A stretch of DNA of 64,000 nucleotides, taken from positions 1 to 64,000 of the forward strand of contig JAGBBP010000004.1 of assembly GCA_017938405.1 (NCBI GenBank), written 5' to 3'. Origin of the DNA: Lachnospiraceae bacterium (GTDB lineage Bacteria; Bacillota; Clostridia; Lachnospirales; Lachnospiraceae). Below are positions 17,601 through 26,394 of this stretch, piece after piece. Every line of letters begins with the position of its first letter. Position 1 is the first letter of the stretch. The notes below the pieces were generated by a model that worked only from the letters and a program-made list of their open reading frames with translations, did not search any database and was not told the DNA's origin. Position numbers and translations under genes: made by a program.

Positions 17601-17661
17601 TTTTCTTACCTCTTCTATATGTTCTGATTGATTTTCGAAGTGCCGGAAGACCGGCCCTTAC

Positions 17662-20178
17662 CTATTTATTGCTCTTTGCGGTGTCGATGCCTGCGGCGCC
17701 TACCAAGCCGAGACGCTCCGCAGCTTCTTCACGCATTTTATATTTTAACACTTTTCCTGCTGCATTCATAGGGAAAGATTTCACAAATTCGATATATTTC
17801 GGAACTTTGTGACGGGCCATGCTTGCGGCAATGTAGTCATGCATTTCTTCTACGGTGACGGACTTGCCTTCCTTTAAGATGATACAAGCCATTGCTTCTT
17901 CGCCGTATTTCTTATCCGGAACACCGATGACCTGTACGTCCTGTACATCCGGGTGAGTGTAAATGAACTCCTCGATTTCCTTCGGATAAATATTTTCACC
18001 GCCGCGGATAATCATATCCTTCAAGCGGCCGGTAATGCGGTAGTTGCCGTCCGCATCCTTGCAGGCAAGGTCTCCGGAGTGGAGCCAGCCCTCTGCATCT
18101 ACGGTGCCGCGGGTGGCTTCCGGCATTTTATAATAGCCCTTCATGGTGTTATATCCACGGGAACAGAACTCGCCGTTTTCACCGGTTGCCACTTCCTCGC
18201 CGTTTTCCGGATCGATAATTTTACATTCGATGTGCGGGAAATTGTAGCCTACGGTGTCGCAGCGTAAGTCTAACGGGTCGGTCCAGGCGGACATGGTGCT
18301 GCCCGGAGAAGACTCGGTCTGGCCGTATACGCTGACAATACCGGTCATGTTCATTTCCTTCGGATCTGCCGCACGACGCATCAGCTCCGGCGGACAGCCT
18401 GCGCCTGCCATAATACCGGTACGCATGTGGGAGAAATCGGTCTTTCTGTAGTCTTCATGATTGAACATTGCGATAAACATGGTCGGCACACCGTTAAAGC
18501 AGGTGATACGTTCCTGATTGATGCAGGCCAGAGAGGACTTCGCGGAGAAGTACGGCATCGGGCAAACGGTTGCACCGTGGGTCAGGGATGCGGTCATGGA
18601 AAGTACCATACCGAAGCAGTGGAACATCGGCACCTGAATCATCATACGGTCCGCAGTGGACAGTCCCATGCGGTCACCGATACATTTACCGTTGTTGACT
18701 ACGTTATAATGGGTCAGCATGACGCCCTTCGGGAAACCGGTGGTTCCGGAGGTGTACTGCATATTACAAACATCTTCCGGCTTTACCTTTGCCGCCATAC
18801 GATTCAGTTCCTCCTGCGGAACCAAATCACCCCGCTCCATCGCTTCTTCAAAGGTGAGACAGCCCGGCTGCTTAAAGCCTACGGTAATGACGTTACGCAG
18901 GAACGGAAGACGCTTACAGTGTAACGGTTCACCCGGCTTCGTGGTTGCGATTTCCGGACAAATCTCGTTAATGATTTCTCTGTAGTTGGAATCCAGACAG
19001 GATTCTACCATAACCAGGGTATGGGTATCGGACTGGCGGAACAAATAGTCTGCCTCGTGTCTCTTGTATGCCGTATTAACCGTAACTAAAACCGCACCGA
19101 TTTTTGTGGTAGCCCAGAAGGTAATGAACCATGCCGGAACGTTGGTAGCCCAGATGGATACCTTGCTGCCGGCCTTTACACCCATGGAAATGAGGGCTTT
19201 TGCAAACTGGTCCGCGTCCTCACGGAACTGCTCGTAGGTACGAACGTAATCCAAAGTCGTATACTTAAATGCGTACTGATCCGGAAATTCCTCTACCATA
19301 CGGTCCAGTACCTGGGAGAAGGTCAGGTTGATGAGCTCATCTTTTTTCCATACATACTGGCCGGTACCGTCATGGTTCGGGTACAATACCTTTTTCTTGC
19401 CCCGGGTCTTTTCGAAACGGCTCATATAGTTAACAAAATGGGTAAAGATAACTTCGTGATCCGGCAAATCTTCCATCCATTCGGTTTTCCATTCCAAGGA
19501 AATAAATCCGTCATAATCGATGGAAGAGAGGGCACGCATGATGTCTGCAACCGGCATGGTACCTTCACCGATTAAGTTGTAGGTATCTTTGTCGTCGGAA
19601 TCGCGCAAATGTACATGCTTTACATAAGCACCGAGATTTTTGATGGTAGTATCCGCGCTTTCTTCGCAATCGCGGTACGGGTGTTGCACATCCCACAATG
19701 CAGCCAGCCAGTCACAGGCGAAATCGTCCAACATGGCGCGGAGACGTCCGGTGTCGGCAAAAATGCCGCTGGTTTTTACTAAGACAGTAACCTCTGCTGC
19801 TTCCGCATCCTTTAACAGTTCGATTAAACGGGTGCGCACCAGATCTTCTTTATCCTGCAGGGCAACAACGGATACATACGGTACCTCGGCCTGCTTTGCA
19901 ACCTGAATTAATTGGCGGAGAATTGCTACGGAGCCGTCATCCTCTGCGGATAAATCGCAGGAGGTGTCAAAGCATGGGATGGCAAGTTTCTTTTCTCTTA
20001 ACTGGCGAACGGTTGCGCCGATGTTATATTTATGGAACGGACCGCTTTTTTCGGTCAATGCCGGAACGTGCGGTAAATTGTATATTTCAACGCCTTCGAA
20101 ACGCATATCAACGCCGGCGGCGAGCCATTCTTCCCAAGAAAGGTGGGACCAGCCTCTGGTAGAAAACGAAAGTTTCAT
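17662..20178 (-). CDS. Sugar-isomerase-like TIM barrel fused to AMP-forming acyl-CoA synthetase
   Basis: 838 residues. Residues 1-265 form a xylose-isomerase-like TIM barrel of the sugar phosphate isomerase/epimerase superfamily, with the KHVHLRDSDD and EGTMPVADIM motifs and a late SLEWKTEW metal-ligand-type Glu. Residues 280-830 are a complete AMP-forming ligase: P-loop YTSGTTGFPKG (about 474), core YGQTESSPG, GWLHSGDLA, GRLKDMIIRGGENIYP hinge, and the C-terminal catalytic Lys in AAGKVLKYKM (near 811). The ligase half most resembles medium/long-chain fatty acyl-CoA synthetases. It begins 3 bases after the isopropylmalate-synthase-like gene stop, so it is in the T-box unit. How the halves cooperate is unknown. 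Confidence 0.88.
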   Translation of the reverse strand: MKLSFSTRGWSHLSWEEWLAAGVDMRFEGVEIYNLPHVPALTEKSGPFHKYNIGATVRQLREKKLAIPCFDTSCDLSAEDDGSVAILRQLIQVAKQAEVPYVSVVALQDKEDLVRTRLIELLKDAEAAEVTVLVKTSGIFADTGRLRAMLDDFACDWLAALWDVQHPYRDCEESADTTIKNLGAYVKHVHLRDSDDKDTYNLIGEGTMPVADIMRALSSIDYDGFISLEWKTEWMEDLPDHEVIFTHFVNYMSRFEKTRGKKKVLYPNHDGTGQYVWKKDELINLTFSQVLDRMVEEFPDQYAFKYTTLDYVRTYEQFREDADQFAKALISMGVKAGSKVSIWATNVPAWFITFWATTKIGAVLVTVNTAYKRHEADYLFRQSDTHTLVMVESCLDSNYREIINEICPEIATTKPGEPLHCKRLPFLRNVITVGFKQPGCLTFEEAMERGDLVPQEELNRMAAKVKPEDVCNMQYTSGTTGFPKGVMLTHYNVVNNGKCIGDRMGLSTADRMMIQVPMFHCFGMVLSMTASLTHGATVCPMPYFSAKSSLACINQERITCFNGVPTMFIAMFNHEDYRKTDFSHMRTGIMAGAGCPPELMRRAADPKEMNMTGIVSVYGQTESSPGSTMSAWTDPLDLRCDTVGYNFPHIECKIIDPENGEEVATGENGEFCSRGYNTMKGYYKMPEATRGTVDAEGWLHSGDLACKDADGNYRITGRLKDMIIRGGENIYPKEIEEFIYTHPDVQDVQVIGVPDKKYGEEAMACIILKEGKSVTVEEMHDYIAASMARHKVPKYIEFVKSFPMNAAGKVLKYKMREEAAERLGLVGAAGIDTAKSNK

Positions 20179-20181
20179 AGA

Positions 20182-20784
20182 TTAAGCCTCCTCGTAAACG
20201 ATTTTGTTGATTGCACTGATATAAGCCTGGATACTGGAACCGATAATATCGGTGGAGGTACCGCGACCGGAGTAAAGTTTACCGTTGGAACGAAGTTTGA
20301 TAACGGTTTCACCCATTGCTTCACGACCTTCGGTTACGGCACGAACCTGGAAATCATCCAGCTCGTAATGGCATCCTAAAATATTTTCCAGAGCCAGGAA
20401 AGCGGCGTCCACCGGACCGTCGCCTAATGCAACACCTTCTAAGGACTGGCCGTTCTTCTCTAACTTCATCTGTGCCATGGAAGAAGCGGTATTGCTGGCG
20501 GTAATGTGATAGCTGGTTAATATGTAGGTGGCCGGTACCTGCATTGCCGAGGAAGCCACGATGGTATCCAGTTCCTTGGAGGAAATCACATCTTTACGGG
20601 TGGCAATCTTTTGGAATGCTTCCCATACCTTTGCGCCGTCCTCTTCACTTAAATCATAGCCTAATTTTTCAACGGCCTTTAAAACGGTAGTCATATTATC
20701 CTGTGCGGTAAGATTCATTTCTTCTACGGAATCTTCTACTCCGTTGTCAAACGGGGAATTCTTACTGCGGGTGGTTTCGCAAAT
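20182..20784 (-). pseudogene. C-terminal part of the 2-isopropylmalate-synthase-like gene, downstream of an in-frame TGA
   Basis: Open continuously from the codon after the TGA that ends the upstream fragment, in the same frame, so the two parts are one broken gene. The first ATG in it is at 20718 (178 residues), 22 codons past the stop, with no ribosome site. Residues 65-178 of that reading are a complete LeuA dimerisation/regulatory domain (GDGPVDAAFLALE, VRAVTEGREAMGET, GRGTSTDIIGSSIQAY), the leucine-binding allosteric domain in true LeuA. Expression would need restart, readthrough, or correction of a sequencing error. Codon use remains normal and no other lesions are seen, so the lesion is recent or an artefact. 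Confidence 0.8.
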
Positions 20785-21588
20785 TCATGCAATCTGCTTC
20801 ACGATGCGGTTCATCTCCACGGTACGAACCGAGCAGATAACACCGCAGGTTTCTCCCTTTGCTGCCAAGAGGCGGGCAATGTGCGGCAAGGAAACCTGGT
20901 TTGTACAATAAGCGGAAGCCTTAATCTCGCGAACACCGTGTTTGATGGCGGCGATGGCACAGGCATCTGCCATGGCCAGTTCGTTGGAACAGGAAAGACC
21001 GAGAACTACGTCTGCAAGTTCCGGAACGTTTGCGTTTAAGGCATCCAAAAATTCTGTGAATTCTTCCGGGAGCATGGCGCCGGTAGCGTCGCATACCGTT
21101 ACGGTCTTGGCACCGGCCGCGATAGCAATCCTGATTGCCTGATACAGGAATGCCGCGTCGCTTCTGGTAGCGTCGTCGGCAATAAACTCTACATCGGAAG
21201 TCTTTTCGCAACAAGCGGTTACGATTTCTTCGATGGTCTTTAACATGGCATCCGGCTTTTTGTGGAACAAGTACTCCATTTGTACCGGACTGACGGAAGC
21301 GAACACCTGCAGGCGCGGGCTCTTTGCTTCCTTTACCGCATTCCAGGTAGCCTCAACACTTTCCTTATTTAAAGAAACCGGAACAGCCACAATGCTGTTT
21401 TTAACGGTAGAAGCGATAGATTTAATACGGAGTGCGTCTACCTTCGGCTGGGAAATACCTTCCAGCTCGATAACATCTACATTTAATTTATCTAATAGTT
21501 TCGGGAGCTCGATTTTTTCTTTAAAGGATAGGGAGAAATCTTTCCCGGTCTGTTTTAACGTTGTGTCACTGATTCTGATTTGGTTCAT
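20785..21588 (-). CDS. 2-isopropylmalate-synthase-like TIM barrel with degenerate active site, N-terminal part
   Basis: 267 residues from an ATG with AGGAGG 6 bases upstream. The fold matches the HMG-CoA lyase-like/LeuA barrel: DTTL at residues 8-11, IELEGI, ADDATRSDAAFLYQAIRIAIAAGAKTVTVCDATG, AIKHGVREIKAS. Yet the standard catalytic segment DTTLRDGEQ reads DTTLKQTGKD, and the metal-binding HxHND reads SCSNEL, so ordinary Claisen condensation is unlikely. The gene stops at an in-frame TGA; the LeuA regulatory domain follows in frame. It sits directly under a T-box leader. Probably a diverged paralog; the true function is unknown. Confidence 0.85.
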   Translation of the reverse strand: MNQIRISDTTLKQTGKDFSLSFKEKIELPKLLDKLNVDVIELEGISQPKVDALRIKSIASTVKNSIVAVPVSLNKESVEATWNAVKEAKSPRLQVFASVSPVQMEYLFHKKPDAMLKTIEEIVTACCEKTSDVEFIADDATRSDAAFLYQAIRIAIAAGAKTVTVCDATGAMLPEEFTEFLDALNANVPELADVVLGLSCSNELAMADACAIAAIKHGVREIKASAYCTNQVSLPHIARLLAAKGETCGVICSVRTVEMNRIVKQIA

Positions 21589-21617
21589 GATAATCCTCCT
21601 TGTTCTTTTTGAAAATA

Positions 21618-21904
21618 AAAAAGCCCTCGAAACCATACGGTCTCAAGGACGAATAAACGATTCGCGGTACCACCTTGCTTACAGCCTCCTTACGGAAAAC
21701 TGTCACTCTCGGACTCAACCAAGCCCATAGCCGATAACGAGGCTGACCGTACTCCACTACACAAATAAAAATCCTTCGCAGAGTCGACTCGGGAGTGAGA
21801 TTGCTAACTTTCATCCGTACCGGTTCACACCAACCACCGGCTCTCTGAAACCCTCAAAAAAGAAGCATAATTCCGTCACAGTCGTTTGATTTCATTTGGA
21901 AATT
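21618..21904 (-). promoter_or_regulatory. T-box riboswitch leader, probably leucine
   Basis: Reading the minus strand: a stem I region with GAGAGCCGGTGGTTGGTG, the conserved T-box GGTGGTACCGCG (21674-21663), then a terminator hairpin (about 21651-21620) ending in a T-run. This class binds uncharged tRNA and then permits readthrough. The specifier position before TGCGAA reads CTC (21783-21781), a leucine codon, consistent with the leuA-like gene 30 bases downstream. The T-box identity is certain; the specifier is my alignment by eye. Confidence 0.93.
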
Positions 21905-21910
21905 GCACTT

Positions 21911-21939
21911 ATTATATCACGTTGGTGTGATAAAGTCAA
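21911..21939 (-). promoter_or_regulatory. Sigma-A promoter of the T-box unit
   Basis: On the minus strand: TTGACT (21939-21934), 17-base spacer, consensus TATAAT (21916-21911). The start would be near 21904, right at the T-box leader. Confidence 0.88.
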
Positions 21940-21992
21940 ATGGTAATTTTATTTTTCAAAAAAATTTTCAAAATGGTCCCGGATATTTGTTG

Positions 21993-22020
21993 AAAAACGA
22001 TAAGAAGGGCTATCGTTTTT
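21993..22020. promoter_or_regulatory. Perfect hairpin between divergent units
   Basis: AAAAACGATA (21993-22002) and TATCGTTTTT (22011-22020) are exact inverted copies around an 8-base loop. It looks like a terminator in both directions but no gene ends here: it lies between the divergent T-box promoter and the chemotaxis gene. It may be an operator or insulate the two transcripts. A TATAAT at 22034-22039 follows, without a good -35. Confidence 0.5.
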
Positions 22021-22116
22021 CTGAAATATATGTTATAATAATATAATATAAAATAAAATAGATTACTTGAATATAAACGGTGTTTCGGAACAAGAAAAGA
22101 CAGGGAGGACGTACCT

Positions 22117-23838
22117 ATGAAGAAGCAAAAAGAAAAGAAGAAACTAACCAGAATTCATATGATTCAGTCTAAGATTTACGGGGTTGTTATTCTGGGCGTT
22201 GCCGTATCTGTAATCGTTACGGTGCTTTTGATGCTTTCTTACATGAAGCAGCTGGAGATTGATTCCGCTTACGGTAAGATGTTAAATATGGCGACCTCTT
22301 ACGGAAGGCTGATTGATAAGGAAGAGGAGAAGTTAGATAATTCCGTAACAAGAAATAAGCTGTCTACGGAACAGTTTAAAGGAATTCTGAACGGGATGGA
22401 GATTACCGGTTTGGAGGAGTTTGACTGTTATGTGGTAGATCGTACCGGAATTATCTTATATCATGATGACGCGGAAAAAATCGGTAAGCCGAATCGGAAT
22501 GAAGTAATTACCGATGTAGTAGCCAGCATTAATAAAGGTGCCATATTGAAAAATATGACTGCGGAATATGTGGAAGACGGAGTACAGATGTATGCCAGTT
22601 TCTATGTCACCTTAAACCGTTCCATTATGGTGATTTGTACCGAGGGAAGCGTACTGATGCGTCCGGTAACGGAGATGGCGACAACGGCCTCTATAGTAGC
22701 GCTTGTGGTGTTGGCTCTGATTATTATTGTGTCTACTTTTGTAATCGGTCGTTTTACAAAGCCGTTAAGACAGGTGACGGATATTATCAGTGAGACTGCA
22801 AAGTTGAATCTTAAGTTACCGGACAATATGGAAAAACTCTGTACCAGAAGAGACGAGACCGGTGTCATCAGTCGCGCGGTCTATGAGATGAGTAATAATC
22901 TGCAGGATGTAGTTACAAAAATCGATCATGCCAATGACATGATCGGGGAGAATATGACAAAGCTGGAGGCTTCCAGTAATCGGGTGCATGAGTTCTGTAC
23001 GGATAATTCCGCTACTACGGAGCAGCTGGCGGCAAGCACCGAACAGGTTAGCGAAATGACCCAGGTTATGAACCGTCATATGGCGGACATGCGGGAACAG
23101 GCGGAAGAAATCGGAAGAGAGACCGAGGTCAGCAACAAGTTTTCCGATGAGGTTGCGGAACGTGCGGAGGTAATGCAATCCTCTACCCGGGCTGCAATCG
23201 ATAAGACAAAGGCGATGTATGAACAGATTCGCGTGAAAACGGAAGAAGCTTTGGAGGGCTTGAATTCCGTTGTAAAGATTAATGAATTGACAAAGTCCAT
23301 TGTGGCAATTTCCGAGCAGACGAATTTGCTTTCCTTAAATGCCAGCATTGAGGCGGCAAGGGCGGGAGACGCTGGTATCGGTTTTACTGTGGTTGCACAG
23401 GAAATCAGTAAACTGGCACAACGTTCCCTTGCATCCGTAAATGATATTAACGGTATTATTAAAGAAGTGAATGTGGCCGTAGCTAACATCACGCAGAGTA
23501 TGGAGAACACCACGGAATTTTTGGAGAAGAATGTTCTTACGGATTATGATAACTTTAATCAGACCGGTTTGCAGTACATGAAAGATGCGGATGATTTCAG
23601 GGCACGGATGGACAATGTTTCGGATCAGCTTGCGGTGTTAAATGATTCCATTCGGACTGTATCGCAGGCAATCGGAGATATTTCTGTGACAATGAACGAG
23701 ACTTCGACAGGTGTTACGGATATTTCCGAAAAGACATCAAATGTAGTAACAGCAACCGGCGATAATCGTGAGTTGGCGGAAGGTACGGTTGAGAGTGTAA
23801 ATGAGTTGCGTAATATTGTAAATCGTTTTGAATATTAA
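22117..23838 (+). CDS. Methyl-accepting chemotaxis protein
   Basis: 573 residues, GGGAGG before the ATG. Membrane helix 1 at about 16-41, an outer ligand domain of about 145 residues (Cache-like; contains [20 protein letters not shown]), membrane helix 2 at about 188-211, HAMP (about 212-265), then a long helical signalling domain with the conserved hairpin tip [20 protein letters not shown] and [12 protein letters not shown] near residues 405-440. It should control CheA, though no che genes are in this window, so it is an orphan receptor acting with a distant cluster. The next gene starts 18 bases later. Confidence 0.95.
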   Translation: MKKQKEKKKLTRIHMIQSKIYGVVILGVAVSVIVTVLLMLSYMKQLEIDSAYGKMLNMATSYGRLIDKEEEKLDNSVTRNKLSTEQFKGILNGMEITGLEEFDCYVVDRTGIILYHDDAEKIGKPNRNEVITDVVASINKGAILKNMTAEYVEDGVQMYASFYVTLNRSIMVICTEGSVLMRPVTEMATTASIVALVVLALIIIVSTFVIGRFTKPLRQVTDIISETAKLNLKLPDNMEKLCTRRDETGVISRAVYEMSNNLQDVVTKIDHANDMIGENMTKLEASSNRVHEFCTDNSATTEQLAASTEQVSEMTQVMNRHMADMREQAEEIGRETEVSNKFSDEVAERAEVMQSSTRAAIDKTKAMYEQIRVKTEEALEGLNSVVKINELTKSIVAISEQTNLLSLNASIEAARAGDAGIGFTVVAQEISKLAQRSLASVNDINGIIKEVNVAVANITQSMENTTEFLEKNVLTDYDNFNQTGLQYMKDADDFRARMDNVSDQLAVLNDSIRTVSQAIGDISVTMNETSTGVTDISEKTSNVVTATGDNRELAEGTVESVNELRNIVNRFEY

Positions 23839-23856
23839 TTTGTAAAGAGGATCCTT

Positions 23857-26349
23857 ATGATAAGAAAAAACTTACATACAAATTGGACGATGAAGGACAA
23901 AAGCTGGGATAGTTATATCCCGGCTTTTGTGCCGGGTGACCTTTATTCGGACCTGTTAAAAAACGAGAAAACCGAAGATCCGTATTATCGGGACAATGAG
24001 CTGGAGGCTTTGAAGCTTTCCGAAAAAGAATACGAATATGTTTGTACCTTTGAGGCGGAGGCGGCGATGCTTTCCGAAGAACGTGTTTTGTTGCGCTTTG
24101 AAGGAATCGATACGCTGGCGGAGGTATTCGTAAACGGAGTCTGTGTGGGTACGGCAGATAATATGCACCGTATTTGGGAATATGATGTAAAGCGTTATAT
24201 TACCGTAGGGAAGAATGAGGTAAAGATAGAATTTCATTCTCCTACAAAGTATATTCGGGAAAAATACGCGGCGCATCGTCTGGATGGTACCTCCGATGCC
24301 ATGCGGGGGTTCCCGTATCTCAGAAAGGCCCACTGCATGTTCGGTTGGGACTGGGGTCCGAGATTACCAGGTGTCGGTTTGTGGCGTGATGTTTCCCTTG
24401 TGGCATACAGTACGGCGCGAATCGACAGCACGTATATTACACAGGAAGTAATCAATAATGCGTTCTTTTTGGATACACGCGTAGAACTGGTATCTTCCGA
24501 CGGACACGGATTTGTGTTCGGAAAAGAAGGACAGCTTGTTGTAAAGGCGGATTCTCGCTTGACCGGACTTTCTGTTTTGGTGGAAGTGTTTGACCCTGTG
24601 GGTGCATTGGTTGCCAAAGGAAACGGTACGGACCGTATTTTGATTGAATATCCGCAGCTGTGGTGGCCGGCCGGTCTGGGAGAACAGCCTCTTTATACGG
24701 TAAAGGTATCGTTATACGATAAGAGTACGCTTTTGGATACCTGGGAGCGTCGTATCGGTCTTCGTACCATGACTATGTCTACGGAAAAGGACGAATACGG
24801 CGAACGGTTTGCCCATAAGGTAAACGGCGTAGAGTTTTTTGCCATGGGAGCGGACTATATTCCGGAAGACAATTTACTTGCCAGAACGAGTAAAGAGCGG
24901 ACAAGACAGTTGCTTACGGATGCCAAGCTTGCCAATTTTAACTGCATCCGTGTTTGGGGCGGCGGCTATTATCCGGAGGACTGGTTCTATGATATTTGTG
25001 ACGAACTGGGACTTGTGGTATGGCAGGATTTCATGTTTGCCTGTGCGGTATACGATTTAACGGAAGCGTTTGAAGAAAATATTATTGCGGAGTTTAAGGA
25101 CAATATCAAGCGTTTGCGCCATCATGCTTCGCTCGGTTTGTGGTGCGGCAATAACGAGATGGAGCTTTTTGTAAAACAGGGAGAATGGGTAAATTCCCCG
25201 AAGGAACAAAGCGATTACGTCAAGATGTACGAATACATTTTGCCGAAGGTATTAAAGGAATATGACCCGGCGACTTTTTATTGGCCGGCAAGTCCGTCCA
25301 GCGGCGGATGTTTTGATGAACCGAACGATGAAACCCGGGGCGATGTGCATTACTGGGAGGTATGGCACGGAAACAAGCCGATTACGGAGTACCGGAAGTT
25401 CCATTTCCGTTATCTTTCCGAGTTTGGGTTCCAGTCCTTCCCGTCGGTAAAGACCATTGAGACCTTTACGTTGCCGGAGGACCGCAATATTTACTCCTAT
25501 GTGATGGAAAAGCACCAGAGAAATGCGGCAGCCAACGGTAAGATTTCCAATTATATGTCCCAGACCTATTTGTATCCGACGTCCTTTGATACGGTGGTAT
25601 ACGCGTCCCAGTTATTGCAGGCCCAGGCCATCCGTTACGGCGTAGAGCATTTCCGCAGATGGAGAGGACGTTGTATGGGTACGGTGATTTGGCAGCTAAA
25701 CGATTGCTGGCCGGTGGCAAGCTGGTCCTCTATCGATTATTACGGCAGATGGAAAGCGTTGCATTACTATGCAAAGCGTTTCTTTGCACCGGTATTGCTT
25801 TCCTGTGAGGAAGAGGGAATTCTGACCCAGGATACCAATCCGAATGCGGAGCCGTATGAAGTAATCAAGTCCGTAAGATTTAATGTGAGCAATGAAACTC
25901 CGGAGACGAAGAAAGTACTTGTGGAATGGAATCTTTGCAATCCGAAGGGTGAGGTGTTATGGGCACAGCCGGGCGTGACGGTAGAAGCAGAGCCGCTGAG
26001 TGCCGTATGGTTGGACAAGGTGGAGTTACCACAGGCGAATTTGCAGGAAGACCACGTTTTCTATACGTTGCTTACGGAAAACGGTGATTTTATTTCGGAA
26101 GGCAGTGTGTTATTCTGTCAACCGAAATATTATAAGTTTGTAAATCCGGAACTTTCTTTGAAGTTAGAGGGAGACGAGATTGTTGTAACGGCGAAAGCTT
26201 ACGCCAAGGATGTAGAGATTTTAAACGAAAACGAAGATTTGGTTCTTTCCGATAATTATTTCGATATGGAGCCGGGAGAACACAGAGTAAAGATTTTACG
26301 GGGAAAGACAAACGGACTCCGGGTACGCAGTACCTACGATATTCGTTAA
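23857..26349 (+). CDS. GH2 beta-mannosidase
   Basis: 830 residues, the usual length for intracellular beta-mannosidases, without a signal peptide. Order: jelly-roll sugar-binding domain, immunoglobulin-like domain, catalytic TIM barrel (about 285-600), C-terminal beta domains. Catalytic residues are visible: acid/base Glu434 in WCGNNEME and nucleophile Glu522 in LSEFGFQS; RVWGGGYYPEDWFYD is typical of mannosidases. It removes non-reducing beta-mannose from mannooligosaccharides or N-glycan cores. The next gene encodes a mannose-isomerase-type enzyme, so together they would deliver fructose or a related ketose into glycolysis. Confidence 0.93.
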   Translation: MIRKNLHTNWTMKDKSWDSYIPAFVPGDLYSDLLKNEKTEDPYYRDNELEALKLSEKEYEYVCTFEAEAAMLSEERVLLRFEGIDTLAEVFVNGVCVGTADNMHRIWEYDVKRYITVGKNEVKIEFHSPTKYIREKYAAHRLDGTSDAMRGFPYLRKAHCMFGWDWGPRLPGVGLWRDVSLVAYSTARIDSTYITQEVINNAFFLDTRVELVSSDGHGFVFGKEGQLVVKADSRLTGLSVLVEVFDPVGALVAKGNGTDRILIEYPQLWWPAGLGEQPLYTVKVSLYDKSTLLDTWERRIGLRTMTMSTEKDEYGERFAHKVNGVEFFAMGADYIPEDNLLARTSKERTRQLLTDAKLANFNCIRVWGGGYYPEDWFYDICDELGLVVWQDFMFACAVYDLTEAFEENIIAEFKDNIKRLRHHASLGLWCGNNEMELFVKQGEWVNSPKEQSDYVKMYEYILPKVLKEYDPATFYWPASPSSGGCFDEPNDETRGDVHYWEVWHGNKPITEYRKFHFRYLSEFGFQSFPSVKTIETFTLPEDRNIYSYVMEKHQRNAAANGKISNYMSQTYLYPTSFDTVVYASQLLQAQAIRYGVEHFRRWRGRCMGTVIWQLNDCWPVASWSSIDYYGRWKALHYYAKRFFAPVLLSCEEEGILTQDTNPNAEPYEVIKSVRFNVSNETPETKKVLVEWNLCNPKGEVLWAQPGVTVEAEPLSAVWLDKVELPQANLQEDHVFYTLLTENGDFISEGSVLFCQPKYYKFVNPELSLKLEGDEIVVTAKAYAKDVEILNENEDLVLSDNYFDMEPGEHRVKILRGKTNGLRVRSTYDIR

Positions 26350-26394
26350 GAGCCGGGAATTGCAGAGTTTCTTTGCGGAAAAGAGGGAATGCCG

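Noticed and set aside
20740..20790. Selenocysteine use of the in-frame TGA
   Set aside because: A four-pair TGCG/CGCA hairpin occurs a few bases after the TGA but it is too short for a bacterial SECIS and the family is not a known selenoprotein; a nonsense change or error is simpler.
21233..21730. Plus-strand frame opposite the leuA-like gene and T-box
   Set aside because: Antisense to a supported gene and a structured RNA, with no start signals or recognisable domain.
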